A DNA stretch of 64,000 nucleotides, from contig JADJRI010000006.1 in NCBI GenBank assembly GCA_016712275.1, positions 1 through 64,000 of the forward strand, given 5' to 3'. Numbering within the stretch: the first letter of the stretch is position 1; every line of letters starts with the position of its first letter. A program made the position numbers and the translations under genes. The notes under the pieces were generated by a model. The model was not told the DNA's origin, did no database searches, and was given only the letters and a program-made list of their open reading frames with translations. This document shows positions 10,154 to 19,306 of this stretch, piece after piece. The DNA comes from Planctomycetota bacterium (GTDB lineage Bacteria > Planctomycetota > Phycisphaerae > UBA1845 > UTPLA1).

Positions 10154-10819
10154 ATGAAGTGTTGGATTGCCTTTATTATCGTTGCAGCCGTTTTTGTCGA
10201 TGGCGGACTTGTGGATGCGTCCGGCAAGCCTGAGCCCATGACGCAGCCTGCTAAAAGAAAGCCGACACGAAGAATGAGTCGGCCGATTGATGATGTCATA
10301 GATTTTGAATTGGTGGAGGAATTGTCGGGCGGCCGGTCCAGCGCGCGGGATACGGTTGATGTCATGCTTTCGAAAATGAAGCGTGCGACCGGATTGCTTC
10401 GAGATCAATTCGATGCCGGCAAGGAGACACAGCTATTGCAAGAGAACATTGTGTCGGGAATTGAAGGAATGATCGACACCGCTGAAAAATCGGCGCTGTC
10501 CGGCAAGCCGACTGGCAAGAAGCGCAAGAGCAGTGTTCGACCGCCAAAGGCCGGTCAAAAGCCGGAGAAGCAGGAAAAAAAGCCCGCCTCGGCAGGCACA
10601 GGGAAAAAGGGAGGCGGCGCGCAGGAAAAAAGCGGCAAGTCGGTTGAGAAAGAGGGCAAAGAGGCCGACAAGGCCGATTTGGCGAGACGCTGGGGTTTCC
10701 TTCCGGAACAGGACCGCGAGGCGCTACTACAGGGATTTGATGAGAATTTCATGCCAAAGTTCCGCGAGGAGATTATGCGCTATTACCGTAATCTCTCCGT
10801 GGAAGCGCAGGCTGAATGA
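10154..10819 (+). CDS. Secreted Lys-rich protein of the MoxR/VWA operon
   Basis: A protein of about 221 residues. The ATG at 10154 is preferred because GAGGG precedes it and a signal peptide follows directly (CWIAFIIVAAVFVDGGLVDA). Residues about 60-115 form a helical segment. A low-complexity Lys/Gly/Pro linker (about 125-170) comes next, and the C-terminal domain carries WGFLPEQDREALLQ and EEIMRYYRNL. That last pattern is a recurring small domain in planctomycete proteins near MoxR operons. It is predicted to be exported and possibly tethered by the basic linker. Function unknown. Confidence 0.72.
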   Translation: MKCWIAFIIVAAVFVDGGLVDASGKPEPMTQPAKRKPTRRMSRPIDDVIDFELVEELSGGRSSARDTVDVMLSKMKRATGLLRDQFDAGKETQLLQENIVSGIEGMIDTAEKSALSGKPTGKKRKSSVRPPKAGQKPEKQEKKPASAGTGKKGGGAQEKSGKSVEKEGKEADKADLARRWGFLPEQDREALLQGFDENFMPKFREEIMRYYRNLSVEAQAE

Positions 10820-10918
10820 GGCTTGTTCAATTCGAATTGGTTGGCTGATGCAAATGTCGATCAGTAAAAAGTTTGAAAGTTAGGCTGTCTTAGTTCGAAT
10901 GGACCCAGGGTGAACACG

Positions 10919-12039
10919 ATGCACCGAATAATGAGAATTGAATGCAAGAGTGTGGTCGCGTGTGCTGGGCTCCTGGCAATTCTCTTGCATGCAATGATCT
11001 GTTTGGGAAACGCCGCCGCGCAGGAGCCTTCATCGCAGCCGGCCGATGGGGCGACGAAGGTACTGCGTGAGAATCTCGACAAGAAAAACGGCAGCGATGC
11101 CAGGTCTGTGGACCAACCAACACCGGAACTGACCGCCTCGGTGTCGAGCGGATTGGAATGGTTGGCGAAACAGCAATCGCTGGATGGCTCGTTCGGCGGG
11201 CAATCTCAGTATGGACGGCATGTCGGCATCACGGCACTTGCATGCATTGCATTTCTCAGTGATGGAAGCATGCCGGGGCGGGGCCGATACGCCCACAATG
11301 TGGATCTGGGACTTCAATTTGTTCTTGAATCGTGTTCCGAACAATCGGGGCTTGTCACCGCGGAAACGTCCTATGGGCCGATGTATGGCCACGGTTTCGC
11401 GACACTTTTTCTGGCCGAAGTGTATGGCATGTCCAGGCGGTCCGATTTGCGGGAGAAATTGCAAAAAGCGGTTTCGTTGATCATTCGAACGCAAAACGAG
11501 CAGGGGGCTGGCGATACCACCCGGTCCGGGCGGATGCGGATATTTCCGTGACGATCTGTCAGGTGATGGCGCTTCGGGCCGCGCGAAACGCGGGCATTGC
11601 GGTCCCGAAGAGCACGATCGATCGGGCCATCACCTATGTTCGGCAAAGTCAGGAAACAGACGGTGGATTCAAGTATATGTTGGATTCTACCGGCTCCATG
11701 TTTGCCCGATCGGCGGCCGGTGTGGCCGCCCTGCAGTATGCCGGTTTGTACGACACGACGGAAATCGAGAGCGGCCTAAAGTATCTCGAACGGTTTTTGC
11801 CGGGGAAGACGGAGGAGCAGACGCACTATTTTTATGGCCAATACTATGCGGCCCAGGCCATGTTTCAGGCGGGGGGGCAGCGATGGAACCAGTGGTGGCC
11901 GGCCATTCGCGACGAGTTGATTGCCAAACAATCCGATGACGGCTCATGGCGCGGCCAGGCGGGTAGCGAATATGGCACGTCGATGGCACTCATCATTTTG
12001 CAGATTCCGAAACAGATGCTGCCGATTTTTCAAAGGTAA
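10919..12039 (+). CDS. Prenyltransferase/squalene-cyclase repeat protein (frameshifted)
   Basis: Exported protein with alpha/alpha-barrel repeats of the prenyltransferase/squalene-oxidase type. After a hydrophobic signal (VVACAGLLAILLHAMICLG), repeats contain GLEWLAKQQSLDGSFGG and ITYVRQSQETDGGFKYM, and later QSDDGSWRGQAGSEYGTSMA. The frame breaks at 11503-11507, where GGGGG is present and GGGGGG restores EQGGWRYHPVRADADISVT. Repaired length is about 373 residues from ATG 10919; GTG 10910 and ATG 10931 are alternatives. The family is widespread in planctomycetes as non-enzymatic secreted proteins, and no cyclase DxDD motif is evident. It probably belongs to the envelope-related operon. Confidence 0.8.
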
Positions 12040-12141
12040 ACTCCGATGGTTGTGCGGTGGGGAGGGCGAGGCGTATTGGAATTGCGGACGGCAAGTTTGG
12101 ATCATGTGTCGTATGATTGCGCAGTCGGCTGATAGTTCGCA

Positions 12142-13395
12142 ATGCTTTCCCGGAGTTCTCATGACGACTCTTTGATTGGGCATATTCCGTTGACCAGAAT
12201 CACAACGATCCTTGTGACACTGTTGTTCATGGCTTCGGCCCTTCCGGGAGCGGACCGGCCCTCGATTTCTACGTCAACGTCGATGCCTGCTGATTGGACG
12301 ATGGTCGTCACGACGCTGGGCGGCGAAAAACACGAGGGCACGCTCATTCGATGGAAGTCGCCGGATGGGTTGGTCTTGCGAGACGTTTTGGGTTCGTCGA
12401 TCGAAATCGGATTAAATGAGCTCGATCAAATCCATGTGAAAGGCGTCGTTGCCGCGACGGCGTTCGGGGATTGGGAATTGACGCTGAACGACGGGGGTCG
12501 TTTGTTGGGCTGCGTTGTGGGGCAAGACGATGAATCGGTTCGATTTCGATGCCCGGCAATCGGTGAAACGACCTGGCCGATCGAGGCGATAGGTCAGATA
12601 ACCCGGCGCGGCGGATCAGCGATCAAATCAGCGATGGACGGCGATCGCGTTTTGTTGCGAAATGGCGATGAGATCCGGGGGACCGTTTCGGTCGTAGACG
12701 AAAAGGGGGTCGTCGTCGTCGGTGAGGACGGCGAGTCCGATGAACCCTTGAATTGGTCGTCAGTCATGGCCGTTCAATTTCGTGTGACGAACCAGCGAAA
12801 CGCGGGGATGTCGCCCGGATTTTGCATTCGTTTGATTGATGGCGGTGAATTGGTCGCCTCGTCGATCGAATGGCGCGATGGCGTTTTTCTCCTGACAACG
12901 GGCGATCAGCAGGCAATGCGTGTCGAATCCTCACAAGTTGAATGGATCGAGTCTTCGAATTCGGCACGAGCCTGGCTTTCAAATGTGCCACCCGTTCGTC
13001 AAGAGAGCATCCCATTTTTTTCGACGGATTGGCCCCTGCGGAAGGACGTAAACGCGGCCGGTGGACGGTTGGGCATCGCAGGTGTGACGTATGGACGCGG
13101 TCTGGGAATGCACTCGGCATGTCGGGTGACTTGGCGCCTGGAGGGGCAATATTCAAGACTGACGGGCCTGGTGGGAATTGACGATTCGGGCGGGCCGCTG
13201 GCCCATGCGGACTTTCTGATTCGGGCCGGCAGCGTGGTCTTGTATGAGGCAAAGGCCCTGCGGTGGGGCGAGCCGGCAAGATCCGTCGACTTGGATGTGA
13301 AGGATTTGGCGGAAATCACGATTGAAGTGGGTTTCGGCCGCAACGGGGATGTGCAGGATCGTGTGAACTTTGTTGATGCGGCGCTGCGAAAGTGA
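12142..13395 (+). CDS. NPCBM-domain secreted protein
   Basis: A 417-residue protein with an N-terminal hydrophobic segment (ITTILVTLLFMASALPGA), so probably exported. The ATG at 12142 is used; a TTG at 12190 would place the signal peptide at the very start. Residues about 45-280 are beta-rich repeats of the type GDEIRGTVSVVDEKGVVVVG. The C-terminal 130 residues match the NPCBM carbohydrate-binding module: YGRGLGMHSACRVTWRL, VGIDDSGG, and the ending VQDRVNFVDAAL. It probably binds cell-surface or extracellular glycans. It is the last gene of the co-directional train beginning with moxR. Confidence 0.82.
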   Translation: MLSRSSHDDSLIGHIPLTRITTILVTLLFMASALPGADRPSISTSTSMPADWTMVVTTLGGEKHEGTLIRWKSPDGLVLRDVLGSSIEIGLNELDQIHVKGVVAATAFGDWELTLNDGGRLLGCVVGQDDESVRFRCPAIGETTWPIEAIGQITRRGGSAIKSAMDGDRVLLRNGDEIRGTVSVVDEKGVVVVGEDGESDEPLNWSSVMAVQFRVTNQRNAGMSPGFCIRLIDGGELVASSIEWRDGVFLLTTGDQQAMRVESSQVEWIESSNSARAWLSNVPPVRQESIPFFSTDWPLRKDVNAAGGRLGIAGVTYGRGLGMHSACRVTWRLEGQYSRLTGLVGIDDSGGPLAHADFLIRAGSVVLYEAKALRWGEPARSVDLDVKDLAEITIEVGFGRNGDVQDRVNFVDAALRK

Positions 13396-13594
13396 TTCGT
13401 ACTTTATCTCTGCGAGCGATCGGGCCTGCGACTCGATTTTCTTCGACGCGTCGTGCGTGCTCTGTTTGCCGAATAAGACTTCGAACGTATGGATCAAAGC
13501 AGGCTCACCGGCTAATCTCTGATTGAATTGAGGAACACCGGCGATCAAGTCGCAAGTTGATGCAGCGATGAACTGTGTGGGTGGGTAATTTAGC

Positions 13595-15550
13595 ATGTGT
13601 GGCATCTGTGGGTATGTCGGCGAGCATCGACCAGAATTGCTGGAAAAGATGTGCTGCGCCATGGTTCACCGCGGTCCGGACGATGAAGGTGTCTGGCACG
13701 ATGCGGCCGCGAAGGTGGGGCTGGGGCAGCGGCGGCTATCGATCATCGATCTTTCTCCCGGCGGCCATCAGCCGATGTCGAATGAAGATGGCACCGTCTG
13801 GATCACCTTCAACGGCGAGATTTACAATTTTGTGGAAATCCGCGAGGGGCTGATTGCGCGCGGCCATGTTTTTCGCGGGCAGAGCGACACCGAAGTGCTG
13901 GTGCATTTGTACGAGGAAGAGGGGCCGGAACTGGTGCACCGGCTCAACGGCATTTTCGCGTTTGCAATCTGGGATGTGAAGAGGCGGCAGCTCGTTCTCG
14001 CGCGGGATCACGTCGGCATCAAGCCGCTCTATTATTGGGAAAACGCGGGGCGGATTTTTTTCGCATCCGAAATCAAGGCGCTGCTTCGTGTGCCCGGCAT
14101 GCCGCGCGAATTGAACGCGGCGGCGCTCAATGACTATCTCACATTTCTCTGGGTGCCGGGCGAGCAGACGCTGCTGAAGGGCATACAAAAAATCGAGCCG
14201 GGCCATCGGATGATCTGGCGCGAAGGGCGCATCGTCGAGAACAAGCGGTGGTTTGTGCTGCCGTACGAGCCGGATGAATCGCAGAGCGAGGCGTATTGGA
14301 TCGAGCATGTGCGCGAGACTTTTTTGCGGACGACGCGGCGGCAGATGGTGTCTGACGTGCCGCTCGGCGCGTTTCTTTCGGGCGGGGCTGATTCTTCGAG
14401 CATTGTGGCGTGCATGCGAAAGTCGTTTCCGGAGCGGGAGATTCGTTGTTACACCGCTCGCGTTCCGGCCGAGGACATGACGTTCGATCAGTTCGAGGAC
14501 GACTATCCCTATGCCGTGAAAGTGGCGGAGCGGCTGGGTGTCACGCTGAAGTCAGTGGATGTGCGTGCCGAACTGGTCTCGTTGCTACCCATGATGGTTT
14601 ACCATCTCGATGAACCGGATGCGGACCCGGCAGTGTTCCCGTCATATCTTATCTCTAAGCTGGCGCGGGACGATGGTACGACCGTGTTGCTCTCGGGCAC
14701 CGGTGGTGACGAGGTTTTCTTCGGCTATCGCAGCCATGTGAGTCAGCGGCTTTATTCACGATTGGATGCGGTGCCGCGATGGCTCACGGCGCCGGCCATG
14801 GGGGCGGCCGTCGCGGCGAGTACGGCCGTGTTCGGCGCATCCAAGGCGCTGCCAAGGCGACTGCGCAAGTTTCGGCGGGCGCTGCTGGAGAGAGGCGTGG
14901 CCCGGTCGATTGCGTTGGCGGACTGGTCAAACCCGGACACGCGCACGGGACTTTACTCGGCATCGTTTACGGATCGGCTGGCATCGTCGAACGGCTCGCG
15001 AACATCCGGAGATCATGTGCCGCCCGCGATGAAGCGCTATTACGACGAGTTTGTCGGGCGCGGAAGCATGAACCGGCATTCGCATGTGCTGATTCAGGGG
15101 TTTCTTGGGGCACATAATTTTCTTTACTCTGACAAATCGAGCATGGCCACTTCGATTGAGGTGCGCGTGCCGTTCATGGATGTCGAGCTGATGCGGCTGG
15201 CCGCCAGGATTCCGGAGAGATACAAGCTGAGCGGTACCGTGACGAAGTCGATTCTCAAGAAAGCAATGGAGCCGCTGGTGGGTCGCGATATTCTCTATCG
15301 CAGCAAAACGGGCTTCGGCGCGCCGCTGCGAAAATGGATCACGTCGGATCTAAGGAATACGCTCGACGTTTTTCTAGGCGAGCGGCGGGTGCGCGAGCGT
15401 GGGTTGTTCAATCCGGCGGCGGTGCAGCGCGTGCTCGGCGAAAATGCAAGCGGGCGAGCGGACCATGCGTATCTGATTTATGCCCTGTTCACGCTGGAAA
15501 TCTGGATGCAGACGTTTCTCGATCGGCCGGGCGAGCAGGTGAGCCTATGA
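13595..15550 (+). CDS. asnB: Asparagine synthase (glutamine-hydrolysing)
   Basis: AsnB converts aspartate, glutamine and ATP to asparagine. The protein (651 residues) begins MCGICGYVGEH, with Cys2 as the class II amidotransferase nucleophile. MVHRGPDDEG and the FNGEIYNF motif follow. The synthetase domain has the PPi-loop motif PLGAFLSGGADSSS and the TVLLSGTGGDEVFFGY motif. The length and domain order fit the AsnB family seen in polysaccharide and amino-sugar loci, so an amidotransferase for another acceptor is possible. The gene overlaps the following BNR-like gene by four bases. The ATG at 13595 is fixed by the catalytic Cys. Confidence 0.92.
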   Translation: MCGICGYVGEHRPELLEKMCCAMVHRGPDDEGVWHDAAAKVGLGQRRLSIIDLSPGGHQPMSNEDGTVWITFNGEIYNFVEIREGLIARGHVFRGQSDTEVLVHLYEEEGPELVHRLNGIFAFAIWDVKRRQLVLARDHVGIKPLYYWENAGRIFFASEIKALLRVPGMPRELNAAALNDYLTFLWVPGEQTLLKGIQKIEPGHRMIWREGRIVENKRWFVLPYEPDESQSEAYWIEHVRETFLRTTRRQMVSDVPLGAFLSGGADSSSIVACMRKSFPEREIRCYTARVPAEDMTFDQFEDDYPYAVKVAERLGVTLKSVDVRAELVSLLPMMVYHLDEPDADPAVFPSYLISKLARDDGTTVLLSGTGGDEVFFGYRSHVSQRLYSRLDAVPRWLTAPAMGAAVAASTAVFGASKALPRRLRKFRRALLERGVARSIALADWSNPDTRTGLYSASFTDRLASSNGSRTSGDHVPPAMKRYYDEFVGRGSMNRHSHVLIQGFLGAHNFLYSDKSSMATSIEVRVPFMDVELMRLAARIPERYKLSGTVTKSILKKAMEPLVGRDILYRSKTGFGAPLRKWITSDLRNTLDVFLGERRVRERGLFNPAAVQRVLGENASGRADHAYLIYALFTLEIWMQTFLDRPGEQVSL

Positions 15551-16627
15551 GCGACGGCGTGGTGTTGCCGCCGATGAAGCCGACGCCGATCGGCGCGGGG
15601 CGCATGCTGCATGTCACACGCGAGGGTGCCGTGTATTTGGCACGCGGCTATTCCATATTTCGCTCGGCGGATGAGGGCTGTTCGTGGTCGGAGGTTTGCG
15701 ACATGCCGCAGTCGATCGTACGCCGCGCGGCGTCGGCATCGCGAATGGCGTCGCGTCTGTTGCGACACGAAGTCAAGGCCATGAATCTTCTCTCAGATGG
15801 CACGCTCGTTGCCTCGAACCGCGAATGGGTTTATCGATCCGGGCCGGGCGAAACGCGGATGACGCGGAGCAAAGTTGATGTTGATTCGCAGCCGTTGGCC
15901 CCGCCGATGACGATGACGGTCGGCCCGAACGATCGCATTCTCTGGGGCGAATACAATTCGAAGACGGCGCATGGTCTGCCGGTGCGGCTGTTCGTTTCAG
16001 ACGACCGTGGCGCGACGTATCAAGTCGCACGAACATTCGAAGGGGGCGGCATTCTGCATCTCCATAATTTGCAGCACGACGCCCGGCACCGTTGCTATTG
16101 GGTGCTGGCGGGCGACCACAATCATGAGCCGGGTATTGGTCGTCTCTCGGAGGACTTGCGCGAGTTTGCGTGGGTTGCGAAGGGCGAGCAGCGGTTTCGT
16201 GCGGTGCAGGTGTTCGATGTGGGCGACTGCCTGATTTACGGAATGGACACGGAGCGTGAGAAGAACGCAGTAATACGATTTGAAAAGAAGACCGGGCGGT
16301 TTGAGCGAGGGCAGGAGCTGGATGGGAGTTGCATTTATGGCTGCCGGTTTGGCGGCGTGTTTGCGTTGACTACGTCAGTTGAAGTCTCTTCGGTAAATCT
16401 GGGTCGCGAGGCGGGGCTTTGGATTTCGCGCGATGGCGAGAAGTGGACACGCGCATTTTCGGCGACGAAGGATCGATGGCATCCGGTTTATTTTCAGTTT
16501 GGCTCGATCGTACTGCCGCGCGGGGCGAGCGAACGAGAAAACGGTGTATTTCAGCGGACAGGCGCTGGCGGGGATTGATGGGAAGGCGTTTGCCATGAAA
16601 CCGGCAGAGCGTGGCACCGGCTATTAG
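15547..16627 (+). CDS. BNR/sialidase-like repeat protein (frameshift near end)
   Basis: The ATG at 15547 overlaps the asnB stop (ATGA), so the genes are translationally coupled. The product, about 359 residues if repaired, has BNR/Asp-box-like repeats (SADEGCSWSE, SDDRGATYQV, SRDGEKWTRA), suggesting a beta-propeller. No signal peptide is seen. The uninterrupted frame ends at 16578 with an odd tail. Removing one G at 16543-16544 continues it as VYFSGQALAGIDGKAF to a TAG at 16625-16627 that lies inside a palindromic repeat. Coupling to asnB suggests polysaccharide or surface-sugar work, but no activity is assigned. Confidence 0.72.
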
Positions 16628-16650
16628 CCGGTGCCAAACTCTGCCGGTTT
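16598..16650. repeat. Palindromic repeat (GGCTATTAGCC-centred hairpin)
   Basis: A near-perfect inverted repeat. The outer arms 16598-16609 and 16639-16650 match over 12 bases. A two-base mismatch follows, then inner arms 16612-16622 and 16626-16636 match over 11 bases around an ATT loop. Its centre is shared (on the other strand) with the hairpin at 41576-41630, so both belong to one repeat family. It supplies the stop codon of the BNR-like gene and may also act as a transcription barrier, though no T-run follows. Confidence 0.8.
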
Positions 16651-16692
16651 GAACATGCGTCACAAAGGGCCGCGATTGCTATAATCAGCACC

Positions 16693-17472
16693 ATGTCCGC
16701 AGATTTCATCACCGTTACAGTCCTTGGCTCCGGCACGTCGCACGGCGTGCCGATGATTGCCTGCGACTGCCCGGTCTGCACATCGACCGACCCGCGTGAC
16801 AAGCGCATGCGGCCGAGCATTCTTATTCGATATGGCGACACCTCGGTGCTCGTCGATACCACGCCGGAGTTGCGGCTTCAGTGTCTTGCCCATGACGTTC
16901 GGCGCGTCGATGCCGTGCTTTACACGCATTATCACATCGACCACGTTGCCGGCCTTGACGATTTGCGGCGGTTCAATTGGCTTCAGGAGGGAGCGATTCC
17001 CGTGCATGCACAGGCGGCGACGCTTGATCGATTGCGCGTGATGTTTCCTTATGTGTTCGAAGCGGCGAATTCGTATCCGTCGGCCGTGCCGAATTTGACG
17101 TTGCACACCATCGACGGGCCATTCGAGATCGGCGGGCGGACGATTACGCCGATTCCGCTGATGCATGGCAAGATGCCGGTGCTGGGCTTTCGTGTGGGCA
17201 ACTTCGCTTATTGCACGGACGTGAATTACATTCCGTCGGAGTCGTGGCCGATGCTGCATGGACTGGATGTGCTGATTCTCGACGCCTTGCGCAGGCGGCC
17301 GCACCCGACGCATTTCAATCTCGATGAGGCGGTTTCGCATGCGAAGCAGATTGGGGCGAAGCGGACGTTGTTTACGCACATCGCCCATGAATTGGGCCAT
17401 GCCGAGACGAATGCGGGCCTGCCGGGGGGGATGGAATTGGCGTATGATGGGGCGGTGATTGAATTGCGGTAG
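16693..17472 (+). CDS. PhnP-like MBL-fold metallohydrolase
   Basis: A 259-residue cytosolic metallo-beta-lactamase-fold hydrolase. The signature THYHIDHVAG (residues 78-87) supplies the dinuclear metal ligands His79, His81, Asp83 and His84. Further ligands lie at PLMHG (near 157) and in the C-terminal FTHIAHELGH. A Cys cluster CDCPVC at residues 24-29 is typical of the PhnP branch (cyclic phosphodiesterases such as the one for phosphoribosyl cyclic phosphate). No phn genes are nearby, so the substrate is open. The ATG at 16693 is the natural start. Confidence 0.87.
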   Translation: MSADFITVTVLGSGTSHGVPMIACDCPVCTSTDPRDKRMRPSILIRYGDTSVLVDTTPELRLQCLAHDVRRVDAVLYTHYHIDHVAGLDDLRRFNWLQEGAIPVHAQAATLDRLRVMFPYVFEAANSYPSAVPNLTLHTIDGPFEIGGRTITPIPLMHGKMPVLGFRVGNFAYCTDVNYIPSESWPMLHGLDVLILDALRRRPHPTHFNLDEAVSHAKQIGAKRTLFTHIAHELGHAETNAGLPGGMELAYDGAVIELR

Positions 17473-17494
17473 TACATTGGAGAACCATGCGACT

Positions 17495-17588
17495 GAATGC
17501 AAAATGAAAAGTGCAAAATGTAAAAAGGAAAGCAGCTAGCGACCCACACGTTCTACTTTTTGCATTCTACATTTTTCATTTTGCATTC
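17495..17588. repeat. Inverted repeat with TGCAAAATG units
   Basis: The intergenic space holds a 33-base left arm (17495-17527) and a matching right arm (about 17556-17588). Sixteen outer bases (GAATGCAAAATGAAAA) are perfectly complementary and most of the rest also pairs. The loop is about 28 bases. A diverged copy with the same vocabulary lies at 50019-50108 between nusG and rplK, so this is a dispersed element rather than a local terminator. AT content is far higher than in the surroundings. Confidence 0.75.
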
Positions 17589-17601
17589 CAGCGGAACCTT
17601 C

Positions 17602-18819
17602 ATGCCTCTCGACATTGCCGACTATTCCTCCGTCCTTCGCCATTCGCGCGTTCGCGTTGTATTTGGCGATGGGACTCTGCGCAAACTCGGCGCGCTGGCG
17701 GTTGATGAGGGGGCGACGCGCGTGCTGCTGGTGACGGACCCCGGCATTGTGCGGGCGGGGCATGCGCAACGGGCGATGGATTCGCTGCGCGAAGCCGGCG
17801 TCGAAGTCACCTTGTTCGACGGGGCGTGCGAGAACCCGACGACGCGCGAGGTCGATGCGGGGCTGCATATCGCCCGCGAACTCGGCATCGATTTTCTTGT
17901 CGGCCTCGGCGGCGGCAGCAGCATGGATTGTGCGAAGGGCATCAACTTTCTGCTCACAAACGGCGGCGAGATGATGGACTATTGGGGTGTCAACAAGGCG
18001 ACACAGCCGATGCTGCCGCTCATTTGCGTGCCCACGACGGCCGGCACGGGGAGCGAGGCGCAGTCGTTTGCGCTGATTACCGACCCGGACACGCATCAGA
18101 AGATGGCGTGCGGCGATGAGAAGGCGCTGCCGCGCGTGGCGATTCTCGACCCCGAGCTGATCGCGACGGTACCGCATGGCGTAGCGGCGGCGACGGGCAT
18201 TGATGCGGTGGCGCATGCGATTGAGACGGCGGGTTGCAAAAAGCGAACGGCGGTTTCGCGAGAGCTGTCGGTTGCGGCTTGGGGGTTGTTGGAGCCGGCA
18301 TTCGAGAAAATTATAAGCGAGGCCGAGCGGTCGACTCCCTCTCCCTCGAAGGGAGAGGGGAGGGGTGAGGGTGACGAGCGCAGAATGAACCTGTCGAATT
18401 CAGAACCAACTATGGCCCGTGCGCGGGCCTCCATGCTACTCGGTGCCCACCTCGCCGGGGCCGCCATCGAGAAATCAATGCTTGGAGCCGCTCATGCTTG
18501 TGCCAATCCACTGACAGCTCGGTTTAATATCACGCACGGCATCTCCGTCGGGCTTATGCTGCCGCATGTTATTCGTTTCAATGCAGCGGTGGGCGAGAAT
18601 CCATATCACGACCTGGCTGACGCCAAGAACCTCGCCCGCCGCGTTGAATTCATGCTCGCTGCGGCGAAGCTCCCGCGTTGCCTCAGCGATGTGAGCGTTT
18701 CCCGCAATTCGATTGCCGCCCTCGCTGACATGGCCGCCGAGCAATGGACCGCGAAATTCAACCCCAGGCACGTTGAGTCGGCCGACATGCAGCGACTTTA
18801 CGAATTAGCGTTGGAATAG
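17602..18819 (+). CDS. Iron-containing (group III) alcohol dehydrogenase
   Basis: A 405-residue NAD(P)-dependent dehydrogenase of the iron-activated type. The nucleotide-binding motif GGGSSMDCAKG starts near residue 103 and VPTTAGTGSE near 143. Likely metal ligands are Asp201, His205, His298 and His312. ATG 17602 is used; an upstream in-frame extension would come from the intergenic repeat. Residues about 244-268 (STPSPSKGEGRGEGDERR and beyond) are an insertion relative to the family and are encoded by a palindromic repeat at 18337. The frame stays open, so the enzyme may tolerate it as a surface loop. The alcohol substrate is unknown. Confidence 0.87.
   Translation: MPLDIADYSSVLRHSRVRVVFGDGTLRKLGALAVDEGATRVLLVTDPGIVRAGHAQRAMDSLREAGVEVTLFDGACENPTTREVDAGLHIARELGIDFLVGLGGGSSMDCAKGINFLLTNGGEMMDYWGVNKATQPMLPLICVPTTAGTGSEAQSFALITDPDTHQKMACGDEKALPRVAILDPELIATVPHGVAAATGIDAVAHAIETAGCKKRTAVSRELSVAAWGLLEPAFEKIISEAERSTPSPSKGEGRGEGDERRMNLSNSEPTMARARASMLLGAHLAGAAIEKSMLGAAHACANPLTARFNITHGISVGLMLPHVIRFNAAVGENPYHDLADAKNLARRVEFMLAAAKLPRCLSDVSVSRNSIAALADMAAEQWTAKFNPRHVESADMQRLYELALE
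18337..18382. repeat. REP-like palindrome inside a coding region
   Basis: A 10-base palindrome (arms 18337-18346 and 18350-18359, loop CGA) followed by a GGGGTGAGGG-type tail. Elements of this CCCTCTCCC/GGGAGAGGG form occur between genes in many bacteria. Here it sits in frame inside the alcohol dehydrogenase gene and encodes a Ser/Pro/Gly/Glu-rich insert. Confidence 0.7.
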
Positions 18820-18841
18820 AGCAGTTCGTGCGGGTTACTCC

Positions 18842-19018
18842 ATGCATATGATTATGGACATAGGAAGGCACTCGCTGATCGCCGGCCATCAACTGATCCG
18901 CGATTCGATCGGCGACACCGCTGCGTTCTGCATATACGTTGCGATGGTTGCCATGACCCTTGCATTGGGCATCGCTCATGGCCGAATGAAGCGCAAGAGT
19001 GGCCTGATTCGCAAATAA
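18842..19018 (+). CDS. Small membrane protein (58 aa), hypothetical
   Basis: An ATG at 18842 opens 58 codons to TAA 19016-19018. The product has one predicted transmembrane helix (AFCIYVAMVAMTLALGIAH) followed by a basic tail (GRMKRKSGLIRK), as expected for a single-pass inner-membrane peptide. It lies 12 bases before the next small membrane gene in the same direction. No homologue is recognised, and a chance frame cannot be ruled out. Confidence 0.4.
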   Translation: MHMIMDIGRHSLIAGHQLIRDSIGDTAAFCIYVAMVAMTLALGIAHGRMKRKSGLIRK

Positions 19019-19030
19019 GGTGACGAAATC

Positions 19031-19306
19031 ATGAAGTGGATGGGCGTGCTGGTGACGATCGCGCTGTGGCTGGCGACCTGGCCGCAAATCCTCCCGACTG
19101 ACGCCGACCTGCCGCCATGCCATATGATGGTGCTGATTCTGGCGAGCGGATTCTGGACTTTGATGGAATTTAGGCGTGACCGATTGAGGCGCCGACCGCT
19201 TCCCGGACATTGCGTGGGATGCGGCATCGATTTCAAGGGGGGCGACTGGCCCAGGTGCCCGAAATGTGGGGCGTGGCAGAAGAAAGAGGATGTTGAGACC
19301 GAGTGA
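19031..19306 (+). CDS. Small membrane protein with C-terminal zinc ribbon
   Basis: A 91-residue protein. Residues about 4-20 (MGVLVTIALWLATWPQI) and 33-46 are hydrophobic. The C-terminus has two CxxC knuckles, CVGCG and CPKCG, spaced 13 residues apart, forming a zinc-ribbon-like site facing the cytoplasm. Small proteins of this layout are common in planctomycetes and often unassigned. The start ATG at 19031 follows GGTGA weakly. Function unknown. Confidence 0.6.
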   Translation: MKWMGVLVTIALWLATWPQILPTDADLPPCHMMVLILASGFWTLMEFRRDRLRRRPLPGHCVGCGIDFKGGDWPRCPKCGAWQKKEDVETE

